Shown one piece after another: positions 15,501 to 22,675 of a stretch of 26,253 bases of DNA. The position numbers and the translations under genes are program-made. Location: assembly GCA_035293765.1 (NCBI GenBank), contig DATGMF010000096.1, positions 1 to 26,253 on the forward strand, written 5' to 3'. A model generated the notes under the pieces. The model was not told the origin of the DNA and searched no databases. It worked only from the letters and a program-made list of their open reading frames with translations. The stretch is from DASRHT01 sp035293765 (GTDB lineage: Bacteria > Chloroflexota > Ktedonobacteria > Ktedonobacterales > Ktedonobacteraceae). Within the stretch, counting starts at the first letter, position 1. Each line of letters starts with the position of its first letter.

Positions 15501-18500
15501 TTCGCTCATTCGCAGGAGCAAAGCTCGTAGCAGCGGCCCCACACTCAAATTAAAAGGCTGCGAGACCTCGCTGGTAGTATGTTGATGCAGCTCCTGCTGC
15601 CGTATTTCCGCCTGCACATTGCTCAAATCTTTGGTGCGCAGCTCGACCTGGAGCTGAGGGAGAATCGTTTGTTGGGGCATACCATCAACCACCGTGAATA
15701 TTGTACGAAGGGCCTCATGCCGCTGACTCAAAGCGTTCAGGCTGTTCTGAAGGGCATTCGTATCGAGATCTCCCTGTACCTGCAATATTACCGGAATATT
15801 ATAGGCCGGGCTCTCCGGCTCAAGCTGGTGCAAAAACCAGAGCCGCTCCTGGGCATACGAAAGGGGGAGAATCCTCTCCTGTGACCGTGGCAAAAGCGGC
15901 GGTATTTCCACCACGCTCGAAACATCTCCCCTGGCGGCTTCAATCTGAGCCGCCAGCCCGGCGGGCGTTGGCGACTCAAAAACGGCACGCAGCGGTATCT
16001 CTACCTGAAATGCCTCACGTACTCGCGCGATCATCCGCGTTGCTAAAAGTGAATGCCCCCCCAGCTCGAAAAAATTAGCCTGCACGTCCACTTGATCGAT
16101 ATGTAGAAGATCCGACCAGATCGCGCTAAGAACGGCTTCGACCAGCGTTTGTGCAGATGGACGCTCTTCTCCCTGCCCCTGTTTCGTAATCTCAGGAACA
16201 GGCAGGTTACGACGGTCCACTTTGCCGTTGGGCGTCAGGGGCAGTGCATCGAGGAAGACGAAGTGCGCGGGGATCATATAATCAGGCAACCGGGACTGAA
16301 GATACTGCCGAAGTTGCTGCGCACTAGGAGCATTGGTCGAAGCCTGTGCTGGCACAACATAAGCGACCAGGCGTTTCTCGCCCGTAGGGACCAGATTTAT
16401 CGCGTCCGCCCGATTCATCGTGGGAGCTTCTCGCGCCAGGACCGCCACCTCCGCTACCTCTGGATGGTGGCCGAGCAGCGCCTCAATTTCTCCAGGTTCA
16501 ATACGATAGCCACGAATCTTTACCTGTTGATCCAACCGCCCGAGGAATTGGAGATTGCCATCAGGTAAGTAACGGGCGCGATCTCCTGTTTTATAAAGGC
16601 AGGCGCCGGGCGTAGAAGCAAATGGATGAGGGACGAATCGCTCTGCCGTCAGGTCAGGACGAGCCAGGTAGCCACGAGCCGGACCCTGGCCCCCAATGTA
16701 CAGTTCACCGGGGACCCCTAGCGGAACCAGTTGCATATACCTATCCAGTACATACAGTTCAATGTTGTCAATCGGTCGCCCGATGGCGGGAAATACAGGC
16801 CAGTTCTGGGGCTCTCCGGCTAATCGATACGCTGAAACCACATGGCTCTCGGATGGACCATACTGATTATACAGCCGACAGTTCCTTAGCCTCTGAAACA
16901 AGCTGACCACCTGGGACGTAATCTGTAACTGCTCCCCGGCTGTGATTACCTCGCGCAACGCTGGTGGAACATAGTCTGCTTCCTGAACAGCTTCAGCAAG
17001 CTGCTGCAACGCAACCACCGGAAGAAACAGCCGTTCAACAGACTCATGCGTCAGCAGCGCCAGGAGTTCTGCGGGATCACGTCGCTGCTCCTCAGAGATC
17101 AGCACCAGGGTCTGACCAAAGCCCAGAGTACAGAAAATTTCCTGAGAAGCGACATCAAAGCTCAGCGAGGCAAACTGCAAAGTGCGTGTATCTGAGGAAA
17201 GAGCCGAAAGCTGTCCTTTGTACTCAGCCGGAAACGCCGCTGACGCGTCTACGCTGCGCGTCATCCGGCTGCAATGAATTCCTTGCCAGGTGAAAAGATT
17301 GACCAGCGGAGCATGAGGCATCGCAACCCCTTTGGGGACACCTGTAGATCCCGACGTATAGATGATATACGCCAGATTGGCAGGAATAGCTCTGTTCTGA
17401 GGTCTGGTTTCTGAGCAGGTTATCACGCGCAGCCATTGAGTATCCAAACAAAGTACGTGAGGCTCATGATGCACCTCTACTTCTGACAACTTTTCTAACA
17501 AATGTTGTTGAGTAAGCAGAACAGACATTTTTGTATCGGCCAGGAGGAAAGAGAGTCGTCGGGGCGGATAACCAGGATCGAGGGGAACATAAATCCCTCC
17601 CGCTTTAAGGATACCCACAACGCCAACGATCATTTCCGGTGAGCGTTTAAGGCAAAGACCAACCGGCGACTCCGGGCCAATTCCTAGATCTTGTAGATAA
17701 TGAGCCAGTTGGTTTGCTCGCCTGTCCAGTTCCTGATAGGTTATCTGTTGTTCTTCAAACACCACCGCCACTTTGTCTGGCATATGCGCCGCTTGCGCTT
17801 CGAAGAGGGCATGAAGACATTGCTGTTGGGGCAGAGCCTTGCGGGTAGTATTCCATTCTTCAAGAAGCTGTACACGTTCAATCGACGTCAAAAGAGGAAG
17901 TGTCGCAAGAGGTTGTGCGGGATCAGCAGCAATACTCTCCAATAGAGTGATATAATGCCCGGCCATGCGCCGAATAGTAGCAGGCTCGAACAGGTCTGTA
18001 TTGTACTCGATGTAGCCTTCACAATTCCTGGGCATTGCTATCAATTCGAATACAAGATCGAATTTTGCAGTTCCGCTATCTATCTCCAATGGTTCCAGAT
18101 CCAAGCCCTGAACAGCGGGATGAGCATTGCTATCACGAGATGAGACACTTTGTAGGACAAAAAGCACCTGGAAAAGTGGCGATTGGCTCAAACTGCGCTC
18201 TAGCTGTAGCTCTTCAACCAGTTTTTCAAACGGCAGCTCCTGGTGAGAATAAGCACCCAGCGTCATCTCACGCACCTGAAGCAACAATTCTTTGAAACGT
18301 GGATTGCCTGATAAATCGGCACGCAATACCAGCGTGTTGATAAAGAGACCAATCAGGCGATCAACTTCGATACGGGTACGCCCGGCAATCGGCGTGCCAA
18401 CAACGATATCGGTCTGACCACTATAACGAAAGAGCAGCGTCTGAAGGGCAGCCAGCAAGGTCATGAAGAGCGTCACCCCCTCCTGCTGGCTCAAGGCTTT

Positions 18501-21500
18501 AAGCTGGGCGCTTAGAGCGGGAGGGAAAGAGAAAAAATAGCGAGCGCCATGAAAGGTCTGTATGGCCGGACGCGGATAATCAGTGGGGAGATCCAGCGCG
18601 GGAGGAATACCAGCCAGTTGCTGACGCCAGTAGGCCAGTTGCTGTTCAAGCACTTCCCCCTGTAGCCATTGTTGCTGCCAGAGCGCGTAGTCGGCATATT
18701 GAACCGATAGCTCTGGGAGCTGGGCAGGGATACCCGTTTTACGAGCAATATAGCAGGCATCCAGCTCGTTGAAAAATATTTCCGCCGACCAGCCATCAGC
18801 TACAATATGATGCAGCGTGAGCAGCAGCACATGTTCTTTCGCGCTCAAACGTAACAGTGAAGCACGCACTAAAGGGCCTCGTTGCAGGTTAAATGGGCGT
18901 TGTGCCTCCTCGTTTGCCAGATGTGCTATGATAGTATTTCGTCCGGTATTAGCCGTTATTACCGTTAAATCAACTGTAGGCAGTGGAAGGTAGAACGCCG
19001 GAGCAATAATTTGTACAGGCTGCTCCTCATACACCGCGAAAGTGGTACGCAACGGCTCATGGCGCTGAACAAGATCATTCAGGCTTTGCTCTAACGCTCT
19101 CACATCCAACGCACCTTTTATCAAGAAAGCGCCAGGGATATTGTAAAGTGGGCTATCTGTTTGCAACTGGTCAAGGAACCAGAGTCGCTGTTGCGCGAAC
19201 GAAAGCGGGAGCGAGCCGCCGCGATCAGCAGGTTGGATAGCCGGGAGAGTCTGTCCCTTCGTGCGCTGTTTGATTTTTTCGATAGATGCAGCAAGCGCGA
19301 GAATAGTTGGTGCATCATAGATAGCTCGTACCGGCAGCTCAATGTGCAAAATCTCCCGCAGGCGCGCCACCACCTGCGTCGCCTGTAAGGAATGCCCTCC
19401 AAGCTTAAAAAAGTTATCCAGGCGACTGACACGCTCCAACTGTAATACAGCAGCCCAGACGCCAGCCAGTATTTCCTCAATGGGAGTACGTGGAGCTACA
19501 TACGTTTCATCAGTTATTGTGTGCTGCTGTTCAGGGGCAGGGAGAGCGCGATAATTAATTTTGCCGGAGGGGCCGCGCGGGAACGTATCAAGGAGCACAA
19601 AGGCCGCCGGTATCATATAGGTCGGCAATCTATCTTGAAGATAGGTACGCAGTTGAGTCACGAGGGAAAGCGAAGGCCGAGCGGGGATAATATAGGCCAC
19701 GAGGCGAGGGGCATTGGGGGTATCTTCACTCGCCAGCACTACAGTGTCTTTCACTGCAGCATGCTGGTTCAGTAGCATCTCGATCTCGCCCGGTTCAATA
19801 CGGAAGCCGCGTAACTTCACCTGGGCATCTACTCGTCCGAGAAATTCGATATTGCCATCCTCGCGGTAACGTACGAGGTCCCCGGTTCGATACATCCTTG
19901 CTCCAGGGTCGGACGCCATAAATTGGGTCCCCGCAAAGGGGTGGGGGACAAAACGTTCCGCCGTCAGTTCAGGGTGGTGCAAATAGCCACGGGCCAGCCC
20001 TACTCCACCGATATATAATTCTCCAGGCATGCCTACCGGGACCGGCTGCATGCGCGCATCCAGAATATATACCTGAGTATTGGCGATTGGCTGCCCGATG
20101 GGAAGTGACGCAAGGAGTTCGTCTTCAGCAGAAGAAGGTGATTCATAGAGCAGCGTCGTAATAGTTGTTTCCGTCAGACCATAGGCATTATACCAGTTGA
20201 CAGGCCACCGAACGAGCTCGCGCCAGGCGTTTACATGGGCTGGCGAGACCTTCTCACTTCCTACAATCATACATCGGAGGCTCTCCGGTGGTTGACTATG
20301 GGCGCGCAAGAGCTCCGAGACCCACTCATGCCAGTACGAGGAAGGGAGGTTAAGAACAGTCAGTTGTTCAGCCGCCGCAAAGCGAGAAAATTCGGTGGCT
20401 GAGGGGGCAACAGATTCCGGCCAGACGACCACCGTCGCGCCATACAGCCATGCGGGGAAAAGCTCTTCCAATGCGACATCAAAACTGATCGAAGCAAAGT
20501 GCAGCACTCGGTCGGCAGGGTGCAACTGATAGCGCAAACCAGTTGCCACACAATGGTTAAGCAGAGACAGATGAGGCACCACCACACCCTTTGGAGAGCC
20601 AGTCGAGCCGGAGGTGTAAATAACATAAGCTGCGTTGCCTGATAGCACATCTACATGAGGGGGTTCGCCGCATTCCTGCTCAACAGTAGACGACTCGGCA
20701 TCCAGGCAAATCACCTGAGCGGACAGGGAAGAAAGTCTAGCCAGCAGTTTCTGCTGCGTCAGAACGAATGCCGGCCGTCGTTTCTGGTCACTGAGAGAAA
20801 GAGCAGGTGCTTCCGCGTGGGACTGGATATCGGCCAGCATAAAGGCCAATCGTTCTGGTGGATAACCAGGGTCCAGCGGCACATAGGCTCCTCCCGCCTT
20901 GAGAATTCCTAGCAGACCAATCATCAGCTCAAGGGATCGCTCCATACACAATCCCACTCGTACCTCGGGGCCAACCCCTGACCGGCGTAAGTAGTGCGCA
21001 AGCCGGTTTGAGCGCCGGTCCAGTTCAGCATAGGTCAGGCCAGAAGGGCTTCGCCAGCTTTCCCCTTCCTCGGCTATTACATTAGAACAGGTCAGAGCTA
21101 TAGCATCGGGCGTACGCGAGACCTGCTGCTGGAATAGCTGAACCAGTGTTGTATCCTGCTGATATAGCGTTGCATCTTCGGTTCTGTACCAGCGGGACAA
21201 TAGCTGCAAGCGTTCTGTCTCATCCAGCAGGGATATATCAGCCAACCGGGACTGTGGATAAGCCACGAAACTTTTTAGCAATGTGCATAAGAAACCAAGA
21301 GCGCGGCGCATGGCAGCAGGAGCGAAGCGGGCAATTTCATAACCAAGCAGGATCTCCATTTCAGGCCCCGGCACAACGACGAGCACCAGAGGGTAATTTG
21401 TCTGTTCCAGGGATTGCAAGAAGCGCAGACGCATAGGTTCTGCTCCGCTTTTGCCAGGCTCCCCAAAGCTCGCAGCCTGATAATTCTCAAAGACCACCAG

Positions 21501-22655
21501 GGATTCGAAAAGCGATTGCCCGCGAGGCACTTCGCTCCACCCATGAACCTGCACTAGAGGCGTGTAATCATACTGGCGCGCTTCCACCTGTTGCGCCTGC
21601 AATTGCTTCAGCCAGGGAAGAAGGATAGATTGAGCCGTGACCTGCACGCGCACTGGAAGGGTATTAATAAAAAGGCCAACCATAGCCTCTGCCCCAATTA
21701 AGTCAGCAGGTCGTCCGGCAACGGTAGCGCCAAAAACAATATCGGCAGAACTATCCGGGCCATGATCGGCCCCAACGTTATAGAGGCTCAATAAAAGCGC
21801 CCATGCTCCCTGAACCAGCGTGTTCAGGGTAAGCTGGTGCCGACGAGCAAAGGTATTGAGCTCAATCGTTGTTTCCTGAGAAAGCGTGATGCCCTGCAAC
21901 TCCACGGGCCTGCCGCCCCGCAACCTGAGCTCACGTTTCGCCGCCAGATCTTGCTGCGAAGGCAAGGTTAGTGGTTCTCCCAGCTCGTCTCCATGCACCG
22001 AAGTTGCGAGCATAAGAGGTGTGGGCACAGTAAAGCCCCGCAAGTAGTGTCGCCAGAACGCTTCGGCCTCGGCAAGATTCTGGCGCTGTAGCCAGCCGAT
22101 ATAATCCCGGTAAGGACGCCTGCTTTTGAATTGCGGTTCCTGCCCCGCTCGTAGAGCATTGTAGGCGCCTATAGCCTCCTGCAAAATAATGGTGAGAGAC
22201 CAGCCGTCAAGCAAGAGGTGATGGTGAGTCAAAAGGAAAATGTGGGTATCATTGGAGATATGTAAGAGCGTCAGGCGTAACAATGGTGGCTGGGCAAGAT
22301 CAAAGCCGAGCGCGCGGTCTGCTGTTACCAGTTCTTCGAGCTTGCTTTGTTGGTCGGCAGAGGACAGATCTCTCCAGTCATAGCACATCCAGGGCACCTG
22401 TACAGATTGATAAACCACCTGTATTGGCTCATCCAACTCTTCCCAGAGGAAGGCAGTGCGCAGTGTTGTGTGCCGCGCCGCAACGCGCTGCCAGGCTTCG
22501 CGCAAGGAGGTAAAATCGAGAGCGCCCTCTATGCTAAAGAGAGCCTGTTCCATATAGACTCCTGAATGGGGAGCATACAATGTATGGAACAGCATGCCCC
22601 GTTGCATGGGGGAAAGCTCGTAGATATCTTCAATGTTATCCACTTCGACAGCCAT
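12531..22655 (-). CDS. Nonribosomal peptide synthetase, three modules: C-A-PCP x3 (X, Pro-like, Asn)
   Basis: This 3374-aa enzyme builds the first three residues. Module 1: C about 12-450 (HHLLLDGW at 143), A about 503-1030 (TSGSTGSPKG), PCP with KLGGHSLQA near 1087. Module 2: C about 1138-1580 (HHIVADGW), A about 1614-2140 (TSGSTGVPKG), PCP with ELGGHSLLA near 2197. Module 3: C about 2245-2690 (HHSIVDGW), A about 2728-3255 (TSGSTGRPKG), PCP with DLGGHSLLI near 3305, then an acidic helix (QLDEEELLQMLADME) that looks like a docking tail. Pocket residues read by eye: A1 D-V-E-N-I-G-A-I-T-K (not assigned), A2 D-V-Q-F-I-A-Q-V-V-K (one change from proline codes), A3 D-L-T-K-V-G-E-V-G-K (asparagine type). 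No E domain is present, so L residues are expected. The ATG at 22653-22655 has AGGAG 9 nt upstream and starts 20 nt behind the transporter stop; a TTG at 22691 is less likely. Four 18-bp tandem repeats lie inside A3. Confidence 0.95.
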   Translation of the reverse strand: MAVEVDNIEDIYELSPMQRGMLFHTLYAPHSGVYMEQALFSIEGALDFTSLREAWQRVAARHTTLRTAFLWEELDEPIQVVYQSVQVPWMCYDWRDLSSADQQSKLEELVTADRALGFDLAQPPLLRLTLLHISNDTHIFLLTHHHLLLDGWSLTIILQEAIGAYNALRAGQEPQFKSRRPYRDYIGWLQRQNLAEAEAFWRHYLRGFTVPTPLMLATSVHGDELGEPLTLPSQQDLAAKRELRLRGGRPVELQGITLSQETTIELNTFARRHQLTLNTLVQGAWALLLSLYNVGADHGPDSSADIVFGATVAGRPADLIGAEAMVGLFINTLPVRVQVTAQSILLPWLKQLQAQQVEARQYDYTPLVQVHGWSEVPRGQSLFESLVVFENYQAASFGEPGKSGAEPMRLRFLQSLEQTNYPLVLVVVPGPEMEILLGYEIARFAPAAMRRALGFLCTLLKSFVAYPQSRLADISLLDETERLQLLSRWYRTEDATLYQQDTTLVQLFQQQVSRTPDAIALTCSNVIAEEGESWRSPSGLTYAELDRRSNRLAHYLRRSGVGPEVRVGLCMERSLELMIGLLGILKAGGAYVPLDPGYPPERLAFMLADIQSHAEAPALSLSDQKRRPAFVLTQQKLLARLSSLSAQVICLDAESSTVEQECGEPPHVDVLSGNAAYVIYTSGSTGSPKGVVVPHLSLLNHCVATGLRYQLHPADRVLHFASISFDVALEELFPAWLYGATVVVWPESVAPSATEFSRFAAAEQLTVLNLPSSYWHEWVSELLRAHSQPPESLRCMIVGSEKVSPAHVNAWRELVRWPVNWYNAYGLTETTITTLLYESPSSAEDELLASLPIGQPIANTQVYILDARMQPVPVGMPGELYIGGVGLARGYLHHPELTAERFVPHPFAGTQFMASDPGARMYRTGDLVRYREDGNIEFLGRVDAQVKLRGFRIEPGEIEMLLNQHAAVKDTVVLASEDTPNAPRLVAYIIPARPSLSLVTQLRTYLQDRLPTYMIPAAFVLLDTFPRGPSGKINYRALPAPEQQHTITDETYVAPRTPIEEILAGVWAAVLQLERVSRLDNFFKLGGHSLQATQVVARLREILHIELPVRAIYDAPTILALAASIEKIKQRTKGQTLPAIQPADRGGSLPLSFAQQRLWFLDQLQTDSPLYNIPGAFLIKGALDVRALEQSLNDLVQRHEPLRTTFAVYEEQPVQIIAPAFYLPLPTVDLTVITANTGRNTIIAHLANEEAQRPFNLQRGPLVRASLLRLSAKEHVLLLTLHHIVADGWSAEIFFNELDACYIARKTGIPAQLPELSVQYADYALWQQQWLQGEVLEQQLAYWRQQLAGIPPALDLPTDYPRPAIQTFHGARYFFSFPPALSAQLKALSQQEGVTLFMTLLAALQTLLFRYSGQTDIVVGTPIAGRTRIEVDRLIGLFINTLVLRADLSGNPRFKELLLQVREMTLGAYSHQELPFEKLVEELQLERSLSQSPLFQVLFVLQSVSSRDSNAHPAVQGLDLEPLEIDSGTAKFDLVFELIAMPRNCEGYIEYNTDLFEPATIRRMAGHYITLLESIAADPAQPLATLPLLTSIERVQLLEEWNTTRKALPQQQCLHALFEAQAAHMPDKVAVVFEEQQITYQELDRRANQLAHYLQDLGIGPESPVGLCLKRSPEMIVGVVGILKAGGIYVPLDPGYPPRRLSFLLADTKMSVLLTQQHLLEKLSEVEVHHEPHVLCLDTQWLRVITCSETRPQNRAIPANLAYIIYTSGSTGVPKGVAMPHAPLVNLFTWQGIHCSRMTRSVDASAAFPAEYKGQLSALSSDTRTLQFASLSFDVASQEIFCTLGFGQTLVLISEEQRRDPAELLALLTHESVERLFLPVVALQQLAEAVQEADYVPPALREVITAGEQLQITSQVVSLFQRLRNCRLYNQYGPSESHVVSAYRLAGEPQNWPVFPAIGRPIDNIELYVLDRYMQLVPLGVPGELYIGGQGPARGYLARPDLTAERFVPHPFASTPGACLYKTGDRARYLPDGNLQFLGRLDQQVKIRGYRIEPGEIEALLGHHPEVAEVAVLAREAPTMNRADAINLVPTGEKRLVAYVVPAQASTNAPSAQQLRQYLQSRLPDYMIPAHFVFLDALPLTPNGKVDRRNLPVPEITKQGQGEERPSAQTLVEAVLSAIWSDLLHIDQVDVQANFFELGGHSLLATRMIARVREAFQVEIPLRAVFESPTPAGLAAQIEAARGDVSSVVEIPPLLPRSQERILPLSYAQERLWFLHQLEPESPAYNIPVILQVQGDLDTNALQNSLNALSQRHEALRTIFTVVDGMPQQTILPQLQVELRTKDLSNVQAEIRQQELHQHTTSEVSQPFNLSVGPLLRALLLRMSECEHILLLTVHHSIVDGWSTSVLVNELNAIYGAIVAGEPVSLPSLPVQYADYALWQRQWLQGEVLEQQIAYWRHQLVNAPIVLDLPTDHPRPATQSYRGDTCFIALSPALSQGLYALSQKEAVTLFMTLLAAFQVLLFRYSGQTDIVVGTPIAGRARSELERLIGLFINTLALRVDLSGDPSFHSLLGRVREVCLEAYAHQELPFGKVVEAVQPERSLSHHPLFQVMFIVQNAPMGMQFIASADNEGNALRPYPLELGNATTKFDLTVELMDAPEGVHGIVEYNTDLFERETIQRLARHYQTLLEAIVVNPNERLSLLPLLDASEQRCLLMDWNATAIDALPDVRVHQLFEDQVARTPHAIALSCKGQQGERVALTYQELNRFANQLAYMLRAKGVRPEVPVALYMQRSPAMIIAVLGVLKAGGAYLPLDRSYPGERLAFMLQETRASVLLTSQRMLQDLPPYQGQVICLDDYQTLLDNEKSANPSSEVSGANLAYIIYTSGSTGRPKGVMVTHQGLSNYLAWCIRTYRVEQGQGAVLHSSLASDLTVTSLFAPLLTGRCLEVLPEEQGIEALGNALREARDLSLVKLTPAHLTLLADQLTNEDVSGRARVFVIGGEALRQEHITFWQTHAPELRLINEYGPTETVVGCCVYELAPGEARSETATIPIGRPIAHTRLYLLDQTLQPVPIGVYGELYIGGAGVARGYFQRPDLTAERFIPDPFVGSSHDESGSRDESGSHDESGSHDESGSYGTRLYRSGDLARYLPDGTIEFLGRNDSQVKVRGYRVELGEIEAVLKGHPAVQEAVVLLEERGTAVSREKQLVAYVVGQSDSALSSAELRTYLRTQLPEYMVPASYMMLDALPLLPNHKIDRQALSAIGQAGSELEGAGGEEPRNAVEEALVAIWALVLGRERVGIYDNFFDLGGHSLLITQVISRVREGLQVELPLRMLFEKPTIADFAEAIIQQELAQLDEEELLQMLADMESPSPEM
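13261..13332. repeat. Four 18-bp tandem repeats inside the third A domain
   Basis: The unit GATTCATCGTGGGAGCCC is repeated four times without gaps (13261, 13279, 13297, 13315). The third copy has one change (CGC for CGT) and the fourth ends GGAC. Because the unit is 18 bp it stays in frame and codes for H/R-D-E-S-G-S four times. The repeats fill the loop between TAERFIPDPF and RLYRSGDLARY, which is about 24 residues longer than the same loop in the other A domains of these enzymes. Confidence 0.95.
16408..16427. repeat. Dispersed copy of the same repeat inside the second A domain, in another reading frame
   Basis: GCCCGATTCATCGTGGGAGC is identical to the joined tandem units at 13261-13332, about 3 kb away. 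Here it is read one frame over, giving APTMNRA instead of HDESGS. It sits in a surface loop between the A8 region (EVAEVAVLARE) and KRLVAYVVP that is about ten residues longer than in the neighbouring A domains. Confidence 0.85.
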
Positions 22656-22675
22656 CCGAGGTGTCTCCTGTTCAA

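Noticed and set aside
15000..18820. Recent tandem duplication of modules 2 and 3
   Set aside because: C2 and C3 share long near-identical peptide stretches (for example WLQGEVLEQQ and RYSGQTDIVVGTPIAGR), but at base level they differ throughout. This fits ordinary family similarity or old duplication rather than a recent event.
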